This document shows, in pieces, positions 1 through 9,960 of a stretch of 64,000 nt of DNA (the stretch's first letter is position 1; every line of letters starts with the position of its first letter). Source of the stretch: Prunella strophiata (Eukaryota > Chordata > Aves > Passeriformes > Prunellidae); NCBI GenBank assembly GCA_036583965.1, contig JAZBQD010000025.1, positions 14,901,145 to 14,965,144 on the forward strand, in the 5' to 3' direction. Position numbers and translations under genes: made by a program. A model generated the notes under the pieces. The model was not told the DNA's origin. It searched no databases and saw nothing but the letters and a program-made list of their open reading frames with translations.

Positions 1-956
1 GACAGCCCGCTGGGGGGCACAGCACCTCGTCAGCAGGGACCCTCGGGTGACAGGGACCCCCAGCCCGTGTGTCCCCCAGCACAGCAGCACCCCTGCACTC
101 CCGAGCAGCCCCTCCACAGAAGTGTGCGGGATGGCCACAGGCAGGAACAGCACCAAACCCTCGATGACTTGGACTTGGGGTTCAAGCACATCATTTTGGG
201 GTGCTTGTGTTCCCCCAGCACCTTTTGGAAGGAGCTGAGGGGCAGGGGGAGCAGCAAAGCCCCCTTCACACCCAGTGTGGGCTCCCAAAGCACCCCCAGA
301 GTGGCCACAACCTCGGGGTCACCTGTTCCCACTTTGGGGACCCCCAGGGGATGCTGGGGTCTCCTCACACACGATGCCTGGAGCCGCTTCTTTCCCGCGG
401 CACTGGGGCGTGGGGACAGTCGGGGGGCTGCTTTGTCCCTGACAGGACACTGGTGGCTGCGTGGCCCCCGTGTCCCCCCACGCCCCCCGCGTGGGGCAGC
501 CCCTCTGGCGGGCCCCGGCTCTTTGTTCGGAGTCCGGCGCCTTCGGGCGATGCTTAGGGCCCTGCCGGGGGCCCGGGGTCCCGCCGGCCACGGGGATGGG
601 TTTCACGGGCGGGGGGACCTCAGGGAAGGGGTCCCGGAGAGGCGGGGAGCCCCGCAGGGGGACCAGCATCCCTGAAAGCGGAGTGCAGCCGCACCCAGCA
701 GTGAGGAAACTGAGGCAGGCGCAGCTTCCCAGCATCCCACCCGTGCCCTCCCCACGGATGCGGGAGGGGCTCAGCCTTGAGGATGGAGGGGGGGGGCGGG
801 GAGAGCAGACTCCCCCTCCCCCATGAACCTGCCTGATCCGGGCACCCGCGTGTGCCACCCCCGCCCGCCCGGCGCGCCGCCCCGGGGCCGCTGTTAGCTC
901 TGCCGGTGCTCCGGGGGCCGGTGTTCCCGGGGCGGTGTTCCCGGTGTTCCCGGTGC
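1..956. other. GC-rich sequence, no gene recognised
   Basis: Open frames exist on both strands but their compositions are arbitrary and none resembles a protein I know. GC and CpG content rise from about 480 to 950, just before the minisatellite, so a promoter or a CpG-rich exon of a gene lying to the left is possible. I see no TATA box, splice-bounded exon or RNA gene that I can support. Confidence 0.4.
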
Positions 957-2607
957 ACCCCAAACTGTGCACACCCAACTGTGCACACCCAACTGTGCAC
1001 ACCCAACTGTGCACACCCAACTGTGCACACCCAAACTGTGCACACCCAAACTGTGCACACCCAAACTGTGCACACCCAACTGTGCACACCCAACTGTGCA
1101 CACCCAACTGTGCACACCCAACTGTGCACACCCAACTGTGCACACCCAACTGTGCACACCCAACTGTGCACACCCAACTGTGCACACCCAAACTGTGCAC
1201 ACCCAACTGTGCACACCCAACTGTGCACACCCAAACTGTGCACACCCAAACTGTGCACACCCAACTGTGCACACCCAACTGTGCACACCCAACTGTGCAC
1301 ACCCAACTGTGCACACCCAACTGTGCACACCCAACTGTGCACACCCAAACTGTGCACACCCAACTGTGCACACCCAACTGTGCACACCCAAACTGTGCAC
1401 ACCCAACTGTGCACACCCAACTGTGCACACCCAACTGTGCACACCCAACTGTGCACACCCAACTGTGCACACCCAACTGTGCACACCCAACTGTGCACAC
1501 CCAACTGTGCACACCCAACTGTGCACACCCAACTGTGCACACCCAACTGTGCACACCCAACTGTGCACACCCAACTGTGCACACCCAACTGTGCACACCC
1601 AACTGTGCACACCCAACTGTGCACACCCAAACTGTGCACACCCAACTGTGCACACCCAACTGTGCACACCCAACTGTGCACACCCAACTGTGCACACCCA
1701 AACTGTGCACACCCAAACTGTGCACACCCAACTGTGCACACCCAACTGTGCACACCCAAACTGTGCACACCCAACTGTGCACACCCAACTGTGCACACCC
1801 AAACTGTGCACACCCAACTGTGCACACCCAACTGTGCACACCCAACTGTGCACACCCAACTGTGCACACCCAAACTGTGCACACCCAACTGTGCACACCC
1901 AACTGTGCACACCCAACTGTGCACACCCAAACTGTGCACACCCAACTGTGCACACCCAACTGTGCACACCCAACTGTGCACACCCAACTGTGCACACCCA
2001 ACTGTGCACACCCAACTGTGCACACCCAACTGTGCACACCCAACTGTGCACACCCAACTGTGCACACCCAACTGTGCACACCCAACTGTGCACACCCAAC
2101 TGTGCACACCCAACTGTGCACACCCAAACTGTGCACACCCAACTGTGCACACCCAACTGTGCACACCCAACTGTGCACACCCAACTGTGCACACCCAACT
2201 GTGCACACCCAACTGTGCACACCCAACTGTGCACACCCAACTGTGCACACCCAACTGTGCACACCCAACTGTGCACACCCAAACTGTGCACACCCAACTG
2301 TGCACACCCAACTGTGCACACCCAACTGTGCACACCCAACTGTGCACACCCAACTGTGCACACCCAACTGTGCACACCCAACTGTGCACACCCAAACTGT
2401 GCACACCCAACTGTGCACACCCAACTGTGCACACCCAACTGTGCACACCCCAGCTGTGCACACCCAACTGTGCACACCCAACTGTGCACACCCAACTGTG
2501 CACACCCAAACTGTGCACACCCAACTGTGCACACCCAACTGTGCACACCCAACTGTGCACACCCAACTGTGCACACCCAAACTGTGCACACCCAACTGTG
2601 CACACCC
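957..2607. repeat. 14/15-bp minisatellite, about 115 copies
   Basis: The unit is CAACTGTGCACACC (14 bp), with a 15-bp variant in which AA becomes AAA. Units are otherwise almost identical over 1.6 kb. Each contains the self-complementary octamer TGTGCACA and an E-box (CAACTG). Because 14 and 15 are not multiples of three, all frames stay open and give long Cys/His/Thr/Pro-rich translations. These are repeat artefacts and not a protein. Some single units differ, e.g. CAGCTGTGCACACC near 2450. Confidence 0.97.
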
Positions 2608-4000
2608 CTGGCTACAGACACCCCAGGCCATGCACACGTGGGGCACCCCAGGCTGGGCACACCCCACACTGTGCACACCCAACTGTGCACACCCAACTGT
2701 GCACACCCAACTGTGCACACCCAACTGTGCACACCCAACTGTGCACACCCAACTGTGCACACCCAAACTGTGCACACCCAACTGTGCACACCCAACTGTG
2801 CACACCCAACTGTGCACACCCCTGGCTACAGACACCCCAGGCCATGCACACGTGGGGCACCCCAGGCTGGGCACACCCCACACTGTGCACACCCCTGGCT
2901 ACAGACACCCCAGGCCAGGTGCACCCCAAATTTGCACACCCCAGGCTGCAGCCAGCCCTGTCTGTAGACCCCCCCAGCTGTGCACACCCAACTGTGCACA
3001 CCCCAGCTGTGCACACCCAAACTGTGCACACCCAAACTGTGCACACCCAACTGTGGCACACCCCAAACTGTGCACACCCCAGACTGTGCACACCCAAACT
3101 GTGCACACCCCAGCTGTGCACACCCAAACTGTGCACACCCAAACTGTGCACACCCCAAACTGTGCACACCCAAACTGTGCACACCCAAACTGTGCACACC
3201 CCACACTGCCACCCCCAGCTCGTGACCACACCCAAACTGTGCCACACCCGAACTTGTGTCACCCCAAACTGTGCACACCCAAAGTGTGTACACCCCGAAC
3301 TCTGCACACCCAGACTCTACACACCATGACTGTGCACAGCCCAAACTATGCACACCCCACACTGTGCACACCCCAAAATCTGTACACCCCAAACTCTGTA
3401 CATCCCAACTCTGCACACCGAAACTCTACACACCCCAGCTGTGCACACCCCAACTGTGCACCCCAAACTGTGCACACCCCTGGCTACAGACACCCCAGGC
3501 CAGGTGCACCCCAAATTTGCACACCCCAGGCTGCAGCCAGCCCTGTCTGTAGACCCCCCCAGCTGTGCACAGCCAGGCCACGGGCCATGAACCCCCAGGC
3601 TGCAGCTCTGTGGTTTCTGCATCCCCCAGAGCTGTGCACCCCAAGACCTGCACACACCCCAGGCCAGGATGTGCACAGCCAGTCATGGACACCCCAGGCC
3701 ATGCACACGTGGGGCACCCCAGGCTGGGCACACCCCACACTACAGCCCCCCTGGTTTACATAACCCCCCCAGAACTGTGCCCCCAAGAGTCACACACCCC
3801 AGCCCTGGGTTACACACCCCACAGCTTCCCTGCACCCTCAGTTCTGCTCCCCAGGCTCTATTCACCCCAACTTATGCACACCCCAACCCCTGCACAACCC
3901 CACCCACACACACCCCAGGCTACAGGCAACCCAGGCTATGCACACCCTGTACTAAAGCACCCTGATTTACACCCCACAGAACTGTGTACCCCAAAAGTTA
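2608..4000. repeat. Degenerate tail of the minisatellite with longer interspersed blocks
   Basis: Beyond 2607 the 14-bp array is interrupted by a longer block starting CCTGGCTACAGACACC at about 2607, 2820, 2893 and 3479, with a partial copy near 3685. Between blocks the short units become diverse (changed bases, 14-20-bp spacing) and fade out near 4000. The homogeneous core grading into a diverged edge is what unequal exchange produces. No gene is visible. Confidence 0.85.
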
Positions 4001-5789
4001 CACTCCCCAACCTCCTTATAACCTCCCCCATCACCAGCAGCGTCTCTTCCCCACGGAGACATTTTCTGACCAGGGGGAGCCCAGGCACGTGGCACCGGGT
4101 CAGGCACATCTGAACCCCGAATTCCCCCCCTCCAAACCTGGGCATTTCTTTCCACACCCTCCCTTCCAGCCGCTATTGTGCCATCACTACAGACCCCACC
4201 ATTAATTAAGTTTCCATCCAGTGACAGCCCGCCAAAATGTTTGAAATAAACACGGAACAATTGGGATGGGATGATACAGGCAGGGAACAAAGTCCCCGGC
4301 CAGAGGGTGGAGCGGAATGGAAATGAGGGATTGTAAATTGGGATGGTGGGAAGAAAGAGGGGAAGGGGGGAAGGGGAGGGGGGAGGCAGGCGGGGAGAGG
4401 AGGATTCACAGCCCTCCGGCCATGAAATGATGCTGAAAGAAGTCATGCTGCTGGAATCCGTGGAAAATGAGGGGCCGGAGGGGCAGTGGGTTAAGGTGGA
4501 GCGGGTCGGGATGTCGGGGTGTCGGGGGGCTGGGCTGGGGGTCGGCTGGGCGGCTCTCTGCCCGCGGGGCCTCGTGCTGAGCCCACCAGCTGCCATGTGG
4601 CGTTTGCCAGAGGGTGGCTGGGTCGAGGGCCTGGCTGTGCCCCGGAGGGTCACAGTGACCCCGGCACGGCGGGGACGCGGTCCCAGGGCCGAGCCGGTGA
4701 CACGGTGAGGAAGTGGAACCGGCTGGGCTCGGAGCTGGGCCAGGGACCCCACGAATGGCTTTGGCCAGGTGCCAGGGGCGAGGTGGCACCAGGGGAGGCG
4801 TGGCACCAGAGGCAGGGTGGCTCCAGGCACTGCTGTCCCCACGCGAGGACCTCTCCTCACCGAGAGGATCCCCGGGCCAGTGGGGTGCTCAGCGGGGATG
4901 TTCCCTTGGGACACCCCAGGGTGCAGGGAGGTGGGGCACGGTGCCACCGTCCCCGCAGGCACATGGCAGTGTCTGCCCTAATGCTGCACCCCTGGGGTCC
5001 TCCACAGCCCCCGACCCACCTTAACTGGGTGTTAGTGGAGAAACCCCGGCACCAGCTGCAGCACCAGCCCTGGCTCCCCTCGCTCCGCACGGTACCGGGC
5101 ACCCCCGCAGCAGGGGCGCGGCCACCGGGGGGTCCCGGAGCCCCTTCGGAGCAGCCACGGCAGCTGGGGCTGAGCCGGGACCGGGCACGGCTCCGCAGCA
5201 CCCCGCAGTCCTCTCAGCCCTCCGGAGCAGCCCATGGGGCTGGCACATCTGGGCACCCACCGAGGAGCCAGCCGTGCCCGCAGCTCGGTCTGGTGCCCGT
5301 CCCCTGGCGTGTCCCCAGCGCCACCGTGTCCCCTGGGCACCCGTCCTTGTCCCTGGCTGTTGGGGTGTTGTCCCCGCGGGACTGGGGAGGGGTGGGGGGT
5401 CCGAGTGCCGGCCGCCCCCGGGAGCTGCCCTACGCCCCGGCTGCGTGTCCGGAGCCCCGGGGCCGCTCCGGGATGCTCGGGCTCGCAGTGCCCTCTGGTG
5501 ACCGCGGGCACCGCGGCCGGGAGCCGCCACCCCCGGGCCAGGGGAGCCGGGGGGGCTCGGGTGGAGCTGGGGAAAAACGCGTCCCGCAGGGGAGCAGAAC
5601 TTCAACTCATCCAGCAGGGCCTCCGGAGAGCACCCGGTGCCACCCCTGCCCTGGGAGGGGACATCTCACACCGGCCCGGGCTGCTCCAGCCCCGCGGGGC
5701 GCCCACAGCTCCTCCGGCTTCCCACAGCGCGTTTCCTCCTTTTATCCCATCCAAACGCACCCTCCTCCAGCTGAAAACTGCTTCCCCTT

Positions 5790-5960
5790 CTTCTGCCTGC
5801 CCAGTTCCTGGCGAAATCCTCTCTCTGTCACCCTTCCAAGCTCCCCTAGGTACCACCAGGATGCCAGAAGGTTTTCTCCAGGCTGGATGGCCCCAGCTCT
5901 CCCAGCCTTTCCCCACAGGACAGATTCTTCCCGGCCCCTGAGCATTTCCATGTCCCCTCT
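5790..5960 (-). mobile_element. Decayed CR1-like LINE fragment (tentative)
   Basis: The motif TTCTCCAGGCTGGATGGCCC followed by CAGCTCTCCCAGCCTTTCC resembles the internal 3' part of minus-oriented bird CR1 elements. A related stretch occurs at about 56,130-56,175. It lacks the CR1 3' tail, so this is a weak call based on one short similarity. Confidence 0.35.
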
Positions 5961-6649
5961 GGATCCGCTGTGACTCATCCAGGATTGCTCTGTCCCAGAC
6001 CCATCTGCCACCCGAGGATCACTCTGTGCTCCATGCAGGAGCTTCCTTTGGATTTTGACGATCCTGTCTCTTCCTGATGGGTTACCCCAAAGTTTTTCTG
6101 TCCTGGGCAGCTCCCCCACCACTCCTGGAGTTTCTGGCAGGTCCCACAAACATGTCCTTGTGGGGTGGCTCTGGGCACCCTCCACGCTGTGCCATGGGTG
6201 GGTGATGGCAGGGATGCTCCAGCTAGGCTGTGCCCCCAAAAAAAACCCTCCTGGAAAGGTAGAAGGGAGATTTGGGGCAGCTTGGAGGGCTGCTCAGGGG
6301 CTGGGGTCCCCAGCCTGTCCCCATGCAGGTTCCCATCCCCCCAGGCTGGGGGGGGAGCTCTCCCGCCCCGTCGAGCACCGGAGGAGCTGCGGCTGTGGGA
6401 GGCACCCACCTTGTCTTTAGAAAATAGCTCAGGAGCCTCAGCTCGGCTCCCAGCCCGTCCCTGGGGACGTGCAGGGACAACCTGAGCTCCTCTGCACGGA
6501 ACCCAGCTGGCTCTGTCCCCTCCCAGTGTCCCCTCTCAGCCAGACCCCCGGGCTGGTGTCCCTGAGAGTGGGACTGTGCCCTGGGGAGCTCAGGGGGCCT
6601 GTCAGGAGGGGATGCAGGGGGGAGGGTCCTCAAGGCAGGGCAAGGGTCC

Positions 6650-6900
6650 CCAACAGCAAGGTGGGGATCCCCAAAGCAAAGATGGGATCCACATGTCAAA
6701 GCAGGGGTGCACATGGAAAGGAGGGGATCCCACGGCCAGGTGGGGTCACCACGGCCAGGTGGGGTCACCACGGCCAGGTGGGGTCCCATGGCAAAGTGGG
6801 GGTCCCCTGGCCCATTGGGAGCCCCATGGCAAGGAGGGGTCACCATGGCAAGGTGGGGTCCCATAGCAAGGGGGGGGTCCACGCTAGTGGGAGAAGGTTC
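6650..6900. repeat. Degenerate tandem repeat of about 20 bp
   Basis: Units such as GGCCAGGTGGGGTCACCAC and GGCAAGGTGGGGTCCCAT recur about ten times, with clear copies at 6735-6785 and weaker ones on both sides. The repeat is short and diverged, with no coding role visible. Confidence 0.75.
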
Positions 6901-7289
6901 CCATGAGAGGATGAGGCTCCCAGCAGCTGGAGGAGAGTCCTTATGGCTGGTTGAGAGCCCCCACAATAAGATGAGGGTCCCCAGAGTGAGAAGAGGGTCC
7001 AATGGTCCCTGCAGCAGTGGGGCCATCCCCATCCCTCTGTGAGGGTCCCCACTGAAGCCCAAAAGTCGCCACGTCCTCGCCCACACGTGGCCTGGATGGA
7101 GGGAACCTGAAGGGGAATGAGATCCTTGGCAGGGAAGAGCTCTGAGCCCTGCGGGGCCGGCACGGAGGGGGCTGAGCTCGGGGGTCCCCGGGCTGGACAG
7201 ACCCCCCTGCCCCCCCCACCGCGTGCATCCTGCGGGGCAGCGAATGGAGCTGCCTATTGATTCGCAACCCGGGCTAAAAATAACTTTCA

Positions 7290-7545
7290 ACTCTTCATCC
7301 CGAGCTGTGAAAATCCCCCATTGCTAGGCGACGGGTTACCGGGAGACAGCGGCGCTAGGCGACGGCGGTTGCTGCGGCGACCGCCCCCCGGCGCACTGCG
7401 GTCCAGCTCGGCCGCCGCCGCTCCGCCGGGCCGGCCACGCTCCCGCTGCACCGGGAGGGCTCGGCCCGGGCTCCCGGCGCCGTGGGGACGCGCTGGGTGC
7501 GAGCTCCAGCATGCCCGGGCTGCGGGAGCCATGTCGCTTGGCTCT
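7290..7545. promoter_or_regulatory. CpG-rich candidate promoter with RFX-like sites
   Basis: CpG density rises abruptly after an AT-rich shoulder (AAAAATAACTTTCAACTC, about 7275). GCTAGGCGACGG occurs twice (7323-7334 and 7354-7365). The first, read on the minus strand as GTCGCCTAGCAAT, fits an RFX X-box with one changed base. GTTGCTGCGGCGAC follows at 7368. No exon downstream or upstream can be assigned, so the transcript and its direction are unknown. A distant FBXL16 first exon is one possibility. Confidence 0.45.
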
Positions 7546-8244
7546 CGGCTGCTGGCCTGGCCTGAGGGTGGGGACATTGGCCACCACCCTCCTGGCGCTC
7601 AGGAGGGACAGGCTCACGGAGCAGGGGGGCTCGGGAGGCTGGGGATGCTGACCTGTGGCTGCAGGGTGAGGTGGGGTGCCCATCAGGCACCCAGGGTGTG
7701 GGTACCCCCTGGTGTACCCCCTGGTGGCACCCCAGCTGTGTCCCCTTCCCCAGGGACACAGGCACACGTGGAGTCTCCTCTTGCCCAGGGACAACTCCTA
7801 TTGAAGGGGTTTTCAGCCTTCTTGGCATGAAAATGTCCCCAGGACATGGGGCCACAACAACTTGTCCCTTCTGAGTCCTGGAGGTGGCAGGGGTTAGTGA
7901 CAACAGGCCTGTGCCAGGACCAAGGGGACATCAGGGACCATCCAGGGCCCCAGTGCCTGCCAGTGCCTGCCAGCCCCAGTGGCACTTGGCCTGCTCTGGG
8001 TGCAGAGTGTCCCCAAGGGCTGCACCACAGCTCCCAGGCTGCTGCTGGTCAATTCCCCTGGGGACCAGGCACCACGGGGGACAGGGCACTGCTGGGGGGA
8101 CAAGGGACTGTGGGGGAAGGACCTGCAGTTCCTCAGGTGATGGGGACCACATGTGGCACCTGGATGAGGCCACGGATCCACAGCTCCCTGCAGTCACTGT
8201 CCCCTCCAGCATTTGTCACCCCCTGGGCAGGGTGTGCTGAGGAT
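7546..8244. other. Unremarkable intergenic sequence
   Basis: Moderately GC-rich with short open frames only. I see no recognisable protein, RNA gene or mobile element here. Confidence 0.4.
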
Positions 8245-8328
8245 GTGAGTGTGAGTGTGAGTGTGAGTGTGAGTGTGAGTGTGAGTGTGAGTGTGAGTGT
8301 GAGTGTGAGTGTGAGTGTGAGTGTGAGT
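8245..8328. repeat. (GTGAGT)14 microsatellite
   Basis: Fourteen uninterrupted copies of GTGAGT, followed by GTGTGCAC. The unit equals a consensus 5' splice-site intron start, so a plus-strand transcript through here would carry a run of U1-complementary sites. There is no evidence that it is used. Confidence 0.97.
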
Positions 8329-8859
8329 GTGTGCACAGTCTCCTCCCCCAAGCCCCCTCCCAGCTGCCCGTGTGAAACCCAACCTGCCTGATAAATAATG
8401 GAAGCAGGAGGCAGGCGCCGGCTGCCGCAGCTCCCCCCGCCTCCCCAGGGCCCGCCGGGCCCGCGGCCGGGCTGGTCCTGCTGCCCACCTGGGGCTGTGC
8501 CAGGGCAAGGCAGAGGGGACGGGGTTAAATGTGGCTGTGACCAGTTCCCTCCAGTCTGGGGAGCAGTGGTGAAGCTGGGCCCGAGCTGGGGGTGCTGGGA
8601 CATGGGGACAGCCCCCAGCAGGTCGTGGTGCCAGCCGTGGCTTGGGCAGGTGATTCCCCCCAGCATGTGGGCACAGCTGCCTGGCCTGGGTGCCTGCTGC
8701 CCCTGGGGTGCTGGCACGGGGTCCAGTGTCACCGCTGTGCCCCGGGGGCCGTCAGCAGAGCCTGAGGCAGCTGCCGGGGTGAGCGGGGTCTGCAGCAGGA
8801 TCTGCACCAGGATCTCCAGCCTGCCATGCCCTGGTGGGGAGAGAGCCAGAGCAAGCATC
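8329..8859. other. Unremarkable intergenic sequence
   Basis: GC-rich, with one open frame on the plus strand that continues into the adjacent pyrimidine tract and has no recognisable similarity. Nothing supportable. Confidence 0.35.
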
Positions 8860-9240
8860 TGTCTGTCCTTCCATCCATCCCTCCGCTCAGCCTTCCAACC
8901 CTCCCTCCCTTCATTCATTTCTCCATCCACCCCATCCCTCCCTCAATCCCTCCATCCATGCTTCCATTTCTTCCTCCACCCCTCCATCCCTTCCTCTCAC
9001 CATTCTTCATTCCTCCGTCCTCTCCAACCCCTCCATCCTCATCTCTCCATTCTTCCCTGCATCCCTCCACCTCTCCACTCATCCTTCCACCCCTCCATTT
9101 CTCCCTCCAGCCCTCCCTGCATCTCTCCATCCTTCCCTCCATTTTTCCATCCCTCCTTCGATCCCTCCACCTCTCCATCCCCCCTCCATCCTTCCATCCC
9201 TCCCTCCATCCCCCATCCTTTCACCCCTGCATTCCCCCAC
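8860..9240. repeat. Degenerate (CCATCCCTCC)n pyrimidine tract
   Basis: About 380 bases of C and T with periodic single A residues (CCATC, CTCCATC, TTCATTC). The minus strand is correspondingly purine-rich. The repeat is clearly tandem in origin but diverged. The Ser/Pro/His-rich plus-strand translations are repeat artefacts. Confidence 0.9.
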
Positions 9241-9339
9241 CCACCACCCCTCTCTCCCTGCACACCCAGCTGCCAGCCCAGCCCTGCCCGTCCCCCCCGC
9301 CCCGTTCCCCGTGTCCCGCACCCTCACCTCGCCTCTCCC

Positions 9340-9960
9340 GGTGCTTTCCCAGCGCGCTCCATCACCGCTGCCGGTGGCCGTGTCCCTTTAACAGCCTCCG
9401 CTGGTGACACGCGTGTGCGTGTGTGCAAACGCGCGTGTGCGTGTGCTCCCAGCTCCCTGGGCTGGCTGGCAGCAGGGCCCCCCTTCTCCATCCCCCCGGA
9501 TCCGGATCCGGCCCCATTCCCCCCCTCCACTCCCCGCTTATTTTTCCTGTTGTTTCGCGGGGTTGGGGCGGGGGCCGGGCGGGATCCGGCCCCTTTGCCA
9601 ACGGGGATTTTTGGGGGGATTATTCGCCGTTTTCTTCCTGGTGGGATTTTTTGCTGCAACCGAAAGAAGACGGGCACAAGGCATGGCATGAGCTTCGGGA
9701 GACAGGGCTGGAGGTAAGAGCCGCTCGGGAAAATCCTCTACGACACAAAGCCGGTGCCGGGGTCGATGCCGATGCCGGGGTCGGTGCCGGTGCCTGTTCT
9801 ACCGCTACCGCTACCGGCACCGGCACCGCAACCAGCGCCAGCCGCATCCCGCATCATGGAGCCGCGTTATATAACGGCAGCGGAGCCGGCCCGGCCCCGG
9901 GGCTCCCGGTCCGGTGGCCCCCCCTCCGCCCCCGCCTCCCGGTAGCTCAGCAGAGGATGG
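9340..9960 (+). promoter_or_regulatory. CpG-rich candidate promoter with a TATA-like element
   Basis: High CpG content, several GC-box-like runs (e.g. GGGGCGGGGGCCGGGCGGG near 9565) and the element GTTATATAAC at about 9867 within a strongly GC-rich context suggest a promoter. I cannot identify a coding exon that it serves. FBXL16, 8 kb downstream, needs at least one upstream 5' UTR exon. Confidence 0.4.
9736..9840. repeat. GGTGCC / GGCACC inverted short repeats
   Basis: Clusters of GCCGGTGCC and GATGCCG on the left (about 9748-9800) face CTACCG and GGCACC repeats on the right (9802-9830). The two sides are complementary over several units, so the strand could fold into an imperfect GC-rich hairpin inside the candidate promoter. 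Confidence 0.6.

Larger units (their letters stand above)
4001..7289. other. Non-coding GC-rich region, no gene recognised
   Basis: I find no exon with recognisable protein similarity. A purine-rich stretch (about 4330-4400, mostly G with A) and long GC-rich open frames on both strands are present, the latter expected by chance at this base composition. A decayed CR1-like piece and a short degenerate tandem repeat inside this region are listed separately. Confidence 0.4.

Noticed and set aside
967..3763. Long Cys/His/Thr/Pro open frames on both strands
   Set aside because: They are produced by a 14/15-bp repeat without stop codons, exist in many frames at once, and have no start or splice context or known domain.
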